A stretch of DNA of 64,000 bases from Prorocentrum cordatum (GCA_963575745.1 CAUYUJ010016060.1:97501-161500); one strand, 5' to 3'. Numbered from the stretch's first letter, positions 1 through 11,030 are shown. The notes: generated by a model not told the origin, from the letters alone. Numbers and translations are program-made.

Positions 1-360
1 TCCTCCTCCTCCTCCTCCTCCTCCTCCTCCTCCTCCTCCTCCTCCTCCCCCTCCTCCTCCTCCTCCTCCTCCCCCCTCCTCCTCCTCTTCCTCCTCCTCT
101 CCTCCTCCTCCTCCTCCTCCTCCTCCTCCTCCTCCTCCTCCTCCTCCCTCCTCCTCCTCCTCCTCCTCCTCCTCCTCCTCCTCCTCCTCCTCCTCCTCCT
201 CCTCCTCCTCCTTCTCCTTCCTTCTGCTCCTCCTCCTCCCTCCTCCTCTTCTCCTCTTCTCCTTCCCTCTCCTCCTCCTCCTCTGCTCCTACTTCTGCTC
301 CTCCTCCTCCTCCTCCTCCTCCTCCTCGTCCTCCTCCTCCTCCTCCTCCTCCTCCCCTCC
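1..360. repeat. TCC trinucleotide tract (window edge)
   Basis: Almost pure TCC repeat with occasional CTT, CCC and TGC interruptions, giving an unbroken polypyrimidine strand. It starts before the window. No gene is seen in it; such tracts can form triplex DNA and are prone to assembly collapse. Confidence 0.97.
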
Positions 361-540
361 CGCGCGTGGCGGACCCCCTCCCGAAAAACGGCGCAGGATG
401 AACGGCCTGTCCCGGGGAGGGGATCGGGACTTCCCTGGGGGTCCCGAATGTGGAAAGCCGCTCTCGGGCCAGGGCGGCGGGGCTGGGCCGCGCGGGCAGG
501 CTCAGGGGCAACCCGGAACAGAGAATCTGCATAGGCATAG

Positions 541-681
541 ACCTTCGGTGGCCCGCGCGGGTTTCTTGGATCCGCGCTGGGCCCCCCTGGCGGCGCCTCT
601 GGTTCCGCCCCTGGCGCGCTCCGCGCGCCAGTGAGGGGGGTCCAGCGCAGATCCAAGAAATCAGCGCGGACCGTCGAAAGT
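541..681. mobile_element. Short terminal-inverted-repeat element, copy 1
   Basis: The left end contains TTTCTTGGATCCGCGCTGGG (563-582) followed by a C run. The right end carries the same sequence inverted (CCAGCGCAGATCCAAGAAAT, 642-661). The centre (about 590-632) is GC-rich with GCGCGC runs. Related ends recur at 13.0-13.35, 42.29-42.43, 47.65-47.72 and 55.55-55.63 kb, so this is a dispersed, non-coding, MITE-like family. No clear target duplication was found for this copy. Confidence 0.7.
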
Positions 682-724
682 TGATATGCACTATTGTTCC
701 TCCTTTTGCATGGTCAGAAGCTAT

Positions 725-1061
725 CTGTAAGCCATGAGCGAGTCATGAGCTCCATGAGCTGAAGCTCTCCGCGAGCCACAATCCCCATGAGCCATGAGCC
801 ATGAGCTCCGAGCAGAAGCTCTTATGCCCCCAAATGACCAAACGGACCAGCGACGACCCCAAGATGCCCCATGCCGCAAGATGCCCCAAGACGGCAGACG
901 GTGCAGATACGATTGTGATGACGATAGCGATGTTATATGACGGCGGCGAATGGTATTCGCCTATGTCCATGGAACATGTTCCATCCATGAGGCTCGCGCT
1001 CTCAAGAGACGCGTCTCGACCGAAGGGTATGCAGACACGCATATATGTATATCCACGCAAG

Positions 1062-1104
<43 letters not shown>

Positions 1105-1660
1105 ACACGGCGGTGGCGACGGCCGTCGAAAACAGTGAGCCATGAGCTTTGTATGCAGAAGCTATCCGTGAGCAGTGAGCCCAATGAGCCATGAGCTCTA
1201 TGAGCATGAAGCCCTCCGCGAACCATGAGCTCCATGAGCCATAAGCTCGTTGAGCAGAAGCTCTGTGCACGGCCCGAAAGGCCAGCGACGGCTCCAACAT
1301 GCCACGGCCTCGATGCCCCAAGCTGCTCCGCAAGACAGCCCTAGACGGATCATGGTGATGATGATGACTATGTTTTCGACGACGACGAAGTCATAATCGT
1401 ACCTGCTTGACACATGGAACGATGGGCTCACGCTTTGAAGACAGTTGTTTCGACCAGAGGCATATATGCATACATTTTTCTGCTTATGGGTATATACCGA
1501 TGGTGACGGCCGTCGGAAACAACGAGCCATGAGCTCCATTAGCAGAATCTCTCCGTGAGCAATGAGCTCGATGAACCATGAACTCTATGAGCACGAAGCT
1601 CTCCGCGAGCCATGAGTTCCAATGGCCATGAGCTCTATGAGCAGAAGCTCTCATATGCCC
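725..1660. repeat. GAGCCATGAGC(T)C-rich degenerate repeat with TA tract
   Basis: Degenerate direct repeats of GAGCCATGAGCTC, CTCCGTGAGC and AGCAGAAGCTCT recur at 728-800, 1137-1265 and 1525-1655. A TA dinucleotide tract lies at 1072-1100. Between them are non-repetitive stretches rich in GACGATAGCGATG-like words. Reading frames over this region are short and change with the repeats, so no gene is called. Confidence 0.7.
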
Positions 1661-2162
1661 CCCAACGGCCCCCCAAGACGGCCCCAAGATACCCCAAGAC
1701 GGCTTTGCAGACGGCTCCAGGATAATGGATTGTGATGACGATGCCGATGTTTATCTACCAACTTTAATGGCATTTGCGCATTCGAGTAGTACCCGCCTCC
1801 CTGGCAAATGCATTCGCCGTGCACAGCAAGGCACTTCAAACATAACCTCACCATCATTTGGGGCGTGCATGGATTAGCCAATGCACGGGGCGGCAAACAA
1901 AGCTCCATAATATTAGCAACACTTATAAATTATAACCGCATTCGAATTCGAAGTATGCAAATTCTGCTAAAGTGAAGATACCTCATTGGAATTATATAAA
2001 TTATGTTGCAACTAGATCGCGCTTCAGCATTTCTTACGAAACTTATCTGGTTGGAAACTAGATTGCAACGATTGTATGTCTATTGTATAGCACTTGTTAA
2101 CTATGTTGACCAACGTTATGCATTTTCTACACATTCAGCAGGCAACAGGTTCCATTCAAGTA
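1661..2162. other. No recognisable feature (AT-richer spacer)
   Basis: A comparatively AT-rich stretch (notably 1900-2160) with no repeat, RNA gene or convincing open frame. The foldback element begins immediately after it. Confidence 0.5.
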
Positions 2163-2390
2163 GGTCTTCCCAGATGGGGTCCGAGCGGGTGGGACCGGAG
2201 GAGCGCGACGCATCGGCGATGCATCGGCGATGCGGCTGGATGTGGAGCTGGATGTTCTCCACTCCGATGGCGCCGATGCATCGCCGACGTCGCCGATGCG
2301 TCGCCGAAGCATCGCCGATGCATCGGCGATGCATCGATGATGCGGCGCGACTTTTTGACCCCATCTATTCCGACCCCATCTGGGAGGTCT
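2163..2390. mobile_element. Foldback MITE with 14-bp perfect TIRs and 5-bp target duplication
   Basis: The element spans 2168-2385 (218 bp). Its ends are perfect 14-bp inverted repeats, TCCCAGATGGGGTC (2168-2181) and GACCCCATCTGGGA (2372-2385). Directly outside both ends lies the same 5-bp word GGTCT (2163-2167 and 2386-2390), as expected of a target-site duplication. The interior is made of GCATCGGCGATGC-type words, themselves arranged as inverted repeats, so the whole strand can fold. It has no coding capacity. A related half copy lies at 45430-45501. Confidence 0.85.
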
Positions 2391-2399
2391 CCAGAGAAG

Positions 2400-3240
2400 G
2401 CGTGGGGGGTCGAGGGTTTTGAGATCATCGGGCGTGGTTTCGTGGGGTTTCGTCTGTTTTCGGCCCCGGGGCTCCGTGGAGCAGAAATGTCCAATCGTCA
2501 GGGGGAGGATCGGTTCACGGCCCAGACAGCGCGACAAGAGGGTTTGGGCCGCTTTCGCCCCTCGCGCGCCCTCGCCAAGCCCCGGGACCGTCAACACAAA
2601 CGACTCGGGATTGAACACCGCACCGGGGAGAGGCTCGGGACTTCCTGGGGATCCCGAGCTGAAAATGATGAGGCGCGGATCGGCTCAGAGGGGGTTCGAG
2701 GCTTGAGGTTTCGGCCGCTTTCGTCGGTTGTCGTTCGTTTTCCGACCCTGGGGTGCCTTCCAAACTTACGGGGGGGGACAGGCTCAGGGCCCAGACAGAC
2801 ATGCCCGCGTCGTGAAAAAGTCGCGACGGGAGGTGTTGTGGCAGTTGTCGGCCTCCGTGGGCCCTCGCCGTACCCTGGGGCCGTCAACAGCGACTCGGGA
2901 TGACGAGGCGCCTCGTGGAACGTGTCGGGACTGTTGGGCGTCCCGTATTGAACACATGAGAGGGGGGGATAGGCTCCGGGGGTGTTCGAAGTGTCAGGTT
3001 TTCGAGCGCTTTCGTCGATTCTCGTGTGCCTTCTGGCCCCGGGGGCCCCTTCCGCACCTGCGCCTCGCCGAGGGCGTGCTGGGGGCGCCCAAGCCGCCTC
3101 GAGCAGCCGCCAGAGAGCCGAGTCGTGACCCGAGTGCAAGAGGCAACGGCAGGGAGGGGGCTCAACGCCCCGGGGGGACGCATCGACCTCCGATAGTGAT
3201 CGCCCGTTGATCGCCGAGCGGGGCCCCGACAGCCCACCCT
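2400..3240. repeat. Diverged tandem repeat of roughly 150-290 bp
   Basis: Similar blocks recur: GGCCGCTTTCG near 2548 and 2713 and a variant near 3003; CGTCAACA..CGACTCGGGA near 2590 and 2884; GGGACTT/GGGACTG..GGG.TCCCG near 2640 and 2930; CAGGCTCAGGGCCCAGACAG-like words near 2515 and 2780. Copies are diverged and of uneven length. Open frames cross it on both strands; none shows a recognisable domain. Confidence 0.55.
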
Positions 3241-4049
3241 GCCCAGGAACGTGCGGCTTCGCTATCGGCGGCCTGGCGGTCGGCGGTGTGCCCAGACGTC
3301 CTCCGATATGACTACCATCTGTCTTCCCATCTGCGGCCCCAAAGCTTGTGACCCCCTTCCCGGGGGGGGGTAGTCGTGCGTCCTGGGCCCGCTACTGAGG
3401 CCCCAGGGGCCGAAATCGAGGAAACACAAGGGGTTGAAACAATCTTCTCGTCGGAGGTCTGGGTGTCGCCGATTCTAGCTCGGGACCCCTGCCTGGGGAC
3501 TCGCTTTTCAGTCGTACTCGTCTTTGACCGTCCCGGGGCCCGATGCGGGCCCCTGGAGGCTGAACATCCCCCCAAACCGTCCGTTGGATTTGTGCACGTC
3601 GCGAGGATGTCTGGGATCGGCGATGTACCACCGATTTCGGGTCGATGTCCCCCCCCCGCCCCCCCGAGCCGCTACTCCAGATCTCGTAACAAAAGGGAGG
3701 GGGTCTGGACCCTCCAAGACAAGCCATTTCAGACCCCCCCCCCCCGGTGGGAGAACCCTCCAAAACGTCGTCCCCAGACCCCCCCAGGCCCTCCAGGATA
3801 GCCTGGAAGAGACCCCCCCCGAAATGAGACCCCCCTCCCTTTCTTACGACATCTGGAGGTTACCCCCCCGCAGACGGTCCCCCCTCGTAGGCCGACGGGT
3901 GCTCGCTGGAGGAGCAGCTCTGGCAGGACCTCGGCGGGGGCGCGCTCGAGGGCGAAGTGCCGGGGGGGGCGGGGGAGCGCTGCCGCGAGCTCTCTCCGGC
4001 TCGGCGGGCGAAAAAGGGAGCACGCGGGAGGGACACCCAGACATGGTCG
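3241..4049. other. GC-rich spacer without recognisable gene
   Basis: GC-rich sequence with several C or G runs of 8-10 bases (for example near 3360, 3650, 3735). Open frames run on both strands but have low-complexity Pro/Arg/Gly composition and no domain. Nothing else is supported. Confidence 0.45.
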
Positions 4050-4096
4050 CAGGAGGAGGAGGAGGAGGAGGAGGAGGAGGAGGAGGAGGAGGAGGA

Positions 4097-4127
<31 letters not shown>

Positions 4128-4277
4128 AGGAAGAGGAGGGGAGGAGGAGGAGGAGGAGGAGGAGGGGAGGAGGAGGAGGAGGAGGAAGAGGAGGAGGAAG
4201 GAGGAGGGAGGAGGAGGAGGAGGAGGAGGAGGAGGAGGAGGAGGGAGGTGGGAGGAGGGAGGAGGGAGGAGGGTAGG
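4050..4277. repeat. GGA trinucleotide tract
   Basis: A GGA/GGGA/AGG polypurine run of about 230 bp. Poly-Glu, poly-Gly and poly-Arg frames across it are repeat artefacts. Confidence 0.95.
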
Positions 4278-4620
4278 AGGGAGGTGAACAGAATCTCGGG
4301 GGCGGCAAAGAGGGGGGTGCTGACTAGGGGTGGGGGGGTGGGATTTCATGGCGCGGGCCATGTGTTTTCCTCAGGTTTTATGGCGCCTCTTCTTATTTTA
4401 GTGCGTCCCAGGCCCCCCCGCTGGGCCGCGCACATGCCGCCGGTCATGATTCGCACCCCCCCCTCTTGGACACCCCCCTCTTGGCCGCTCCCGAGAATCA
4501 CGACGGTAGGTTTTTGGCCGCTCTGGGCTTGCCTGGGCCCTCACCGGGCCTCGGGACTGTCAAGACACAGCTCAGGGTGAAAAGCCAGTTCCTGGGAAGG
4601 GGTCTAAACCCTTGTGGGTC
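4278..4620. other. No recognisable feature
   Basis: G/C-run-rich spacer after the GGA tract, with GGGACTGTCAAGACACAG-like words faintly resembling the 2.4-3.2 kb repeat. No gene is seen. Confidence 0.4.
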
Positions 4621-5037
4621 AAGGTTATGGAGCAGTCATGACTTCGGGGATCTGGCTGGACAGGTGTGCCAGTGGGGAACGTTCACACCAAGAGGAGGGG
4701 GGCGGAGGAACTCATCAGGAGCTTAGTTGCCTCGATACGCCCGTTTTGAAACGCAATGCGTCCCGTGTTCAACACGTCCGTGTCAATACGTTGCGTGTTG
4801 GCCCCACCTGTTGGGCCACGTTTTGGCGAGCGTATCGCGTCGGACCCACGTTCTCGGCCTACGTGTTGAGCTCCGTGTCAGTACGCCACGTGGTGCGCGT
4901 TGCGTACTGGGGCAGCTGAGATCTCTGTGGGCCAGGGTGATGGAGCAGTCATGGCCTCGGGGATCTGGCTGGACGGGTGTGCCAGTGGGGAGCGTTCGCA
5001 CCAAGAGGGGGGGGGGGCGGAGGAGCTCCTCAGGAGC
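4621..5037. repeat. About 100-bp direct repeat pair
   Basis: The segment 4626-4722 recurs at about 4938-5037 with few changes: GGAGCAGTCATG, CGGGGATCTGGCTGGAC, GGTGTGCCAGTGGGGA and a closing CTCATCAGGAGC/CTCCTCAGGAGC. The sequence between (4740-4915) is rich in CGTGTT/ACACG words in both orientations. Spacing is about 310 bp. Confidence 0.8.
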
Positions 5038-5157
5038 AGCGCTGGAGGCCCCGATCGCCCACGGATCGCCTCTGGGGCCCCGCTGGCCCGCCCGCCCCGG
5101 AACGCGCGGCTTCGCCGCCGCGCCGACCTGGCTGGGCTCTGTGGTGCCAATTCCAGG

Positions 5158-5345
5158 TCGAGGATCTCACCACCCACCAAACCACCCCAACCCAACCCGA
5201 AGGCTCAAATTTACCGTCGATTTCCAGTGGGGGGGGGGTCGGGAACATCGAAAAAACACGCGTGGAACCCTTACCCCCCCCAACCCGAAATTCGGGTCTT
5301 CGGGTTGGGTTGGGGTGGTCTGGTAGGTAGTCAGGATCCCCCTCG
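5158..5345. repeat. Long inverted repeat (foldback) with 22-bp perfect core
   Basis: The 22 bases at 5181-5202 recur exactly inverted at 5298-5319 (core ACCCCAACCCAACCCGAAG). Similarity continues on both sides with mismatches, so each arm is about 50 bp: GGATCTCACCACCCACCAA outside the left core pairs with GGATCCTGACTACCTACC (inverse of the right flank). The loop carries a G run and ACCCGAAATTCGGGT, a second palindrome. No target duplication was identified. Confidence 0.75.
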
Positions 5346-5539
5346 TGAGAAGGAAGTGGCCCCAATCGGAGACCCATTTCGGCTTCTGTTCGCGCCGTGC
5401 CAGCGAGAAAGGCAAACAGGGCACAGCAGGCAAAACGACAGTCTGGTAGACCAAACACTTTGTGTTTTTGTGTGTAAGCATGTAGGTTGTTATGCGGAAA
5501 AGCGAACAACACACAAAAGCACTCTGGACATCATGTAAC

Positions 5540-5762
5540 CACGAGTTTTTTACAGTGTTGAAGGGTTTTTGAAGGCCGCGCACTAGAAATCAATGTGTCA
5601 ATCTGTACACATGGATTACAGTTCTTTTCTAGACACTAGGAATCAACTAGTAGATCCCCGCGAAGGGATTCTATTTGATGGCCGCACAATCGGAGTAAGT
5701 TTGTAAATGCCGAAACATAGTGAAAACATAGGTTTTCCTTTCTTCTAGTTTTTCCTAACCGT
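5540..5762. repeat. AT-rich diverged repeat preceding array 1
   Basis: Contains words shared with 7.5-8.5 kb: GGCCGC..ACTAG, AACTAGTAGATCCCCGCG, GGCCGCACAATCGGA, TTGTAAATGCCGAAACA, ending in a pyrimidine tract CTTTCTTCTAG. Its composition differs sharply from the GC-rich flanks. Confidence 0.6.
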
Positions 5763-5862
5763 CCTGTAGTGTTGGGTCCTCGTTTTGAAGAGACGGTCCC
5801 CGCGTTCCCTCCCTCCGTCCTTCCATCCCTCCTTCCTTCCTCCTTCCCTCCCTCCTCCTTCG
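5763..5862 (+). other. Array leader 1 plus pyrimidine tract
   Basis: GTTGGGTCCTCGTTTTGAAG (5771-5790) followed by AGACGGTCCCCGCG and then a run of C and T to 5862. The same block stands before array 2 (8578) and, more diverged, array 3 (31148). Function is unknown. Confidence 0.7.
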
Positions 5863-7305
5863 TGGCCCCACAGGAGCTTCACCGAAGGCCCCAGTGGCAG
5901 GGTCCACATGCGGTTCCGTCCCCATTTTGGCACACCCCTCACGCGTTTCGTGGCCCCACAGGGAGCTTCACAGAAAGCCCCAGTGGCAAAGTCCGCATGC
6001 GGTTCCTCCCCCATTTCGGCACACCCCTCACACGCTTCGTGGCCCCATAGAGGGCCCTACCGAAGGCCCCAGTGGCAGGGTCCGCATGCGGTTCCACATT
6101 CATTCGGCACACCTCCCACGCGTTTCGTGTCCCCATATGGGGCCCCACCGACGGCCCCAGTAGCAGGGTCCGCATGCGGTTCCACCCTCATTTCGGCATT
6201 CCCCTCACACGTTTCGTTTCCCCATAGGGGGCCCCACCGAAGGCGCCAGTGGCAGGGTCCGCATGCGGTTCCGTGTCCATTTCGGCACACCTATCACACG
6301 TTTCGTGGCCCCACAGGGAGCTTCACCGAAGGCCCCAGTTGCAGGGTTCGCATGCGGTTCCACTCCCACTTCGGCACACCTCTCACACGCTTCGTGGCCC
6401 CGTAGGGAGCCCCACCGACGTCCCAGCGGCAGGGTCCGCATGCGGTTCCACTCCCATTTTGGCACACCGCTCACACGATTCGTGGCCCCATAGGGGGCCT
6501 CACCCAGTGGCAGGGTCCGCATGCGGTTCCACCCTCATTTCGGCACGCCCCATCGCACGCTTGGTGGCCCCATGGGGAGCTCCACCGACTGCGCCAGTGG
6601 CAGTGTCCGCATGGCGGTTCCGTGTCCATTTCGGCGCTCCTTTCATACGCTTCGTGGCCCCATAGGGAGCCTCACCGAAGGCCCCAGTGGCAGGGTCCGC
6701 ATACGCTCCCACCCCCACTTCGGCACACCTCTCACACGCTTCGTGGCCCCACAGGGAGCCGCACCGAAGGCCCCAGCGGCAGGGTCCGCAGGCGGTTCCA
6801 CTCCCATTTCATCACGCCTTTCACACGCTTCGTGGCCCCATAGGGGGCCCCACTGAGGGCCCCAGCGGCAGGGTCCGCATGATGTTCCACCATCATTTCG
6901 GCACACCCCTCGCACGCTTCGTGGCCCCATGGGGAGCTCCACCGAAGGCACCAGTGCCAGGGTCCGCAGGGCGGTGCCGCCCCATGTCGGCACACCCCTC
7001 GCACGATGCGTGGCCCCATAGGGAGTACCAGCGACGGCCCCAGTGGATGGGTTCACACGGCGGCGCCTTGTCGACTTCGGGGCGCCCCTCGCACGGTTCG
7101 TGGCCCCACAGGGAGCTTCACCGAAGGCCCCAGTTGCAGGGTCCGCTTGTCCCCGCCACCCATTTCGGCACACCCCTCACGCGTTTCGTTGTTCCACAGG
7201 GAGCTTTACCGAAGACCCCAGTGACACCGTCCACATGCGTCCCCCCACCCATTTCGGCACATCCCTCGCACGTTTCGTGGCCCCGTCGAGATCTCCGCCG
7301 AAGAT
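5863..7305 (+). repeat. Tandem array 1, unit about 89 bp, about 16 copies
   Basis: Each unit reads TTCGTGGCCCCATAGGGAGC, a CACCGAAGGCCCCAGTGG block, GGGTCCGCATGCGGTTCC (with the palindrome CCGCATGCGG) and CATTTCGGCACACC.CTCAC. Anchor positions 5902, 5991, 6080, 6168 and 6257 give a period of 88-89 bp. Because 89 is not a multiple of three, the open frames over it rotate from unit to unit, so it is not read as a protein. Units differ at scattered bases. Confidence 0.9.
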
Positions 7306-7309
7306 GATA

Positions 7310-8577
7310 TTCACAATTGTGTAATTCACAACTGCATATGGTTGGGTCCTTCGCCAGGTTAAGTTTTGCGTGTTCTTGGTTCTCAGATACGACACAGTCT
7401 ACACATGAAAACATATATGTTTTGGTATCCCATGTTGTCTGTTGCGGTTGTTGTGCGTCTTTCTCGTTTTGTTCATCGGCTGAGCCCCCTCTCTACCTCC
7501 GAATCAGGCACACAGGCATCCTATTTCAAGGCCGCACACTAGACTAGAGCACAACTCTTGCGTCTGTACGACAAGGATTCGACTTGTCTTCGTTCAAAAT
7601 AGGGATCAACGTATAGATCCCCGCACAAGGGTTCGATTTGAAGGCTGCACAATATATATATATATATATATATATATAGATATCCGCAGGTCTACACACT
7701 GATTTGATGTGTATCTTGCACAGTAGTAGTCCGTCTGTAAGTCTATGAAATAGCAACCAGCTTGTGACATGCCCCCCACAGATATTCTATGTGAAAGCAG
7801 CGCAATAGGGATCCATTTGCAAACCCCACACAACACCATATTATCTTTGTAGGCCGCAAACTAAGAATCAACATGTAAGTCGTTACAATCGGATTCCAAT
7901 TGCTTCCTACACAGTCGTGATCAACTTGTAGATCCCCACGGAGGGGTTGTATTTGATGACGTGACCGCATACTCGGAATTAACTTGTAAGTGCCGAAGCA
8001 ACGTGAAATCATGTTTTCTTTTCTTTCAGATTGTTTTTTACATGTGTTTTTTGGTATCTCAGATTGTCGGTTTTGTTTCTTTTGCCGTTTTCGTCGGCCA
8101 GGCCCCTTGTCCACCCGAGCCGGGCACAAAAGAACTTCATTATAAGTGATCAACGCGCAGTTTCTATACTAACGGATGTTAGTTCATATTCCGTCAATAG
8201 TACTCGATCTGTAAGTCTGTCCGACAGGAGTTCGATTGTCCGCCCGAATGCCGCGCAAAAGGCATCCATTTGCAAACCCCACACCAAACTATTCTATATG
8301 CAGGCCGCACAAGAGGAAACAAGGTCAAGCCTGTACAACAAGATACGATTTGTTTCCTACACAATCGGACTCACTTTGTAGGTCCCCACACAAGTATTCC
8401 ATAATATGGCCGCACATTCGGAATCAATACATACATGCCGAAGCATGGTGACACCACAGGCTTTCCTCTCTTTCAGTTTTTTCGGATTTTGTGCAAAACT
8501 GAATATGCAAGTTAAGAACAGCGTTTATGGTATCCCAGATTGTCTGTTTGTCTTCTTGTGATTATGTTTCCAATCAT
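7310..8577. repeat. AT-rich diverged repeats preceding array 2
   Basis: At least three diverged copies of a few-hundred-base block: GGCCGCACA or GGCCGCAAACTA, GATCAAC.TGTAGATCCCC, TTCGATTTGAAGGC, and TTGTAAGTGCCGAAGCA then GTGAAATCATG and a pyrimidine stretch ending CTTTCAG (near 8028 and 8476; the 5.7 kb copy ends TCTAG). A TA tract lies at 7652-7679. The block resembles the one before array 1. No gene is seen. Confidence 0.6.
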
Positions 8578-8665
8578 CCTGCGATGTTGGGTCCCCGTTT
8601 TGAAGAGACGGTCCCCGCGTTCTCCTCTGTCCTCCTCCCTCCCCCTCCTTCCCTTCCTGATTCCT
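8578..8665 (+). other. Array leader 2 plus pyrimidine tract
   Basis: GTTGGGTCCCCGTTTTGAAG then AGACGGTCCCCGCG, nearly identical to the block at 5763, followed by a C/T tract. Confidence 0.7.
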
Positions 8666-9262
8666 CCCTGCGTTTCACCCACACAGTACAGCGTTTCGTG
8701 GCCCCAGAAGGAGCTCCACCGAAGCCCCGAGTGCTACCGTACACATGCGTCCCGGAAACTCAATTTGGCATTTCCACTCACGCAGTACAGCGTTTCGTGG
8801 CCCCATGGGGAGCTCCACCGAAGCCTCCAGTGGGACCGTCCGCATGCGTCCTGGAAGCCCAATTCGGAATTTGCACTCAACCAGTACAACGTTTCGTGGC
8901 CCCACAGGGAGCTCCTCCGAAGGTCCCAGTGCTACCGTCCGCATGCGTCCCGAAATTTCAATGTGGCATTTTCACCCACGCAGTACTTCGTTTCGTGGCC
9001 CCATAGGGAGCTCCACCGAAGGCGCCAGTGCCAACGTCCGCATGCGTTCCGAAAACCCAATTTGGCGTTTTCACCCACGCAGTGCAGCGCTTCGTGGCAC
9101 CATAGGGAGCTCCACCGAAGCCTCCACTGGGACCGCCCGCATGCGCCCCGGAAACCCAGTTTGGCATTTTTACCCACCCAGTAAAGTGTTTCGTGGCCCC
9201 ATAGGGGGCACCACCGAAATCCCCAGTGCCACCGTCCGCATGCATCACGAAAATTCAATGTG
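8666..9262 (+). repeat. Tandem array 2, unit 99 bp, about 6 copies
   Basis: Units share with array 1 the core CGTTTCGTGGCCCCATAGGG, AGCTCCACCGAAG and GTCCGCATGCGT, but the linker differs (CCAATTTGGCATTTTCACCC then ACGCAGTAC). GTCCGCATGCG anchors at 8838, 8937, 9036 and 9135 are exactly 99 bp apart. The array ends in a CAGCCGCCG run at about 9275-9330. Confidence 0.9.
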
Positions 9263-9639
9263 GCATTCTCAGCCACCGCCGCAGCCGCCGCAGCCGCTGC
9301 CCCCCGCCGCAACCGCCGCAGCCGCCGCCGCCGCCAAATGTACTCACAGGGATGGCGGGGGGAGTCCGCATCGGGTTTGCTGCGCGTGCTCCGAATTTGG
9401 AGGCTGAGTGTGTGTTTGTATTGTGTTGTATAAGGGATGGTGGGGGGTGGGCCCGCATTGACCTTGGTTGGCTCCCAGTCGCCTGGGGGAAGGGGTGCAT
9501 ATTAATAGGGAACAGTGATAAACCCTTCCCCGAAGTGGAAGAAGGGGGTGGAAGAGGAAACACCCTAAACCATCTAGGCCCTAAAGGGCTTGTGGGATTC
9601 AATCAGCAGTTCGTTCCCAGTTTGGAACTTCCAGTTGAT

Positions 9640-10165
9640 GTACTGCTTCTCGGCCCCAGCCATGGTCACCTAATACACATTCTTCTGCAGAGCGTACTTG
9701 GCCGACTCGCACGTTGAAATCGCCCAGTTGAAACTACCCGAGGTTTGCCCCGCATGTCCCGTACTTGTTGTCAACACTGTTATAGAAACCACTCGTATCG
9801 GGCTGATGTTTGAGATTGCGTGGAGCATATATACAGCATGTCCTAATCGTGTTGCCATCCAGGCGAAGCTTTAAGATGCAACGTCTTTCGGATACATGCT
9901 TGTACGACCGAATCTGCCTGCGAACATGCGGTGTTATTAGAATAGCAACTCCGGCCCAAGTTTTGTCGCTTGTATGGTTCTTTGACATAATGGTTGCGTA
10001 CCTGTCTTGGTCATACGCTTCATCTTTCGATGTTTCGTGTTTCTTGCATGCACAACTCTCACACACACACCTATGTTGTAATGTGCCATGTGTGTAATTA
10101 TTTCGGTCGTCTTGGTTGTTGTGAGTCCACGGACATTCCAATAATTCAGTTTTAGATTACAAGGA
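9640..10165 (-). pseudogene. LINE-type endonuclease (EEP domain) fragment, frameshifted
   Basis: Read on the minus strand from about 10160: LNYWNVRGLTTTKTTEI matches the opening strand of the apurinic-type endonuclease of non-LTR retrotransposons (usual form WNVRGL). A CMQET segment (catalytic QE) follows in another frame. Next come GVAILITPHV, VSERRCILKL and TCCIYAPRN, the usual GVAI..V..R.L.L...YAP blocks, then GSFNW where GDFN is expected, again in a shifted frame. At least two frameshifts and the altered GDFN mean it is dead. This enzyme nicks target DNA to prime reverse transcription; no reverse transcriptase follows, so only the domain remains. Confidence 0.7.
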
Positions 10166-10560
10166 GGAGGATGAGGAGGAGAAGGAACAGGAGGGGAGGA
10201 GGAGGGAGGATGAAGGGAGGAGGGATGATGAGGATTAGGCGGATGAAGAAGAGGAAGAGGAGGAGAGCGAACAGAAAGGCCAGAGGTCTCTTGGATGCTT
10301 CTCGGAGTCTCTTCGGATGTTTCTCGAGAGGTTTCTGCAGGCCTGTTGGGGCGTCTGGAGGGGCCCCTTGTTGGTCCCCGAGGCCTCTTGAAGCGTCTTG
10401 GGTGTCTCTGGGGAGTCCTTTGGGGCCTCTTGGGGGTCTCTTGGGAGTCTCTTGGGGCATCTTCGGGGTGACTTGGGGGCCTCTTGGGGTCTCCTGGGCG
10501 CCTTTGGGGCCCCCTTGAGGCACTATTGGGAGCCTCGGGGGCCATCGTGGGGCCATTTTG
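10166..10560. repeat. GGA-rich stretch then 12-bp TCTTGG satellite
   Basis: 10166-10270 is degenerate GGA/GAA. From 10285 the GGGGCCTCTTGG/GGGTCTCTTGG/GGGGCATCTTCG series begins, an outlying patch of the satellite that dominates 15.5-26.9 kb. Confidence 0.8.
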
Positions 10561-10599
10561 GAGGTGATCGGTCAAAGGAGGGGGGCAGTTAGCGTCCCC

Positions 10600-11030
10600 C
10601 CCCGTAGGCGGCCGAAACTTGACCAACACCTTACCACAGTAAATGATTCTGGCCTTCTTGCCGAGGCCGTTTTGGACGCTCTACCTTCCCCCCCCCGTCC
10701 AGGTCCAAGGGGAGGGGCAAACCCTTCCCCGAAGGGGAAGAAGGGGGGGGGGGCTGGAAGAGGAAACTCTCTGAACCACTCACGCCCTAAAGGGCTGGTG
10801 GGATTAGCAATGGTATGGGACGCGGAGCTTCCTGTTTGGCCTTGCTGCCGCCATAGGGGGCTATCATCGAGGACGCCTCTGGCGAGCTACCGCCGCCGCC
10901 CTGCTTTCTTGGAAGGTCCTTGTGGCCAATTATCGTTGTAACATTCTCTCGGGCGGTGGTCGCATCCTGGCTCCCCCTGCGTAGCTTTGTCGGGGCGACC
11001 AGGGGGTCCAGACTTTACTCGAGAATGAAT
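10600..11030. other. No recognisable gene
   Basis: Spacer holding the second copy of the direct repeat (10724-10806) and, near 10875-10915, GAGGACGCCTCTGGCGAGCTACCGCCGCC, in pieces a diverged relative of the hairpin found in the 1-kb units (GAAGACGCC, TACGGCGA, CACCGCCGCC). Confidence 0.4.

Larger units (their letters stand above)
9521..10806. repeat. Direct repeat pair with small palindromes (9521-9604, 10724-10806)
   Basis: Both copies contain AAACCCTTCCCCGAAG, a G-rich run, GGAAGAGGAAAC, then CCCTAAAGGGCT and TGGGATT. CCCTTCCCCGAAGGGG and GCCCTAAAGGGC are self-complementary. The copies flank the LINE fragment at 9.6-10.2 kb, so they may be related to its insertion, but this cannot be shown here. 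Confidence 0.6.

Noticed and set aside
5863-9262. CRISPR-like array
   Set aside because: The whole 89- or 99-bp unit is repeated with point changes; there are no unique spacers between constant short repeats, no cas genes, and the genome is eukaryotic.
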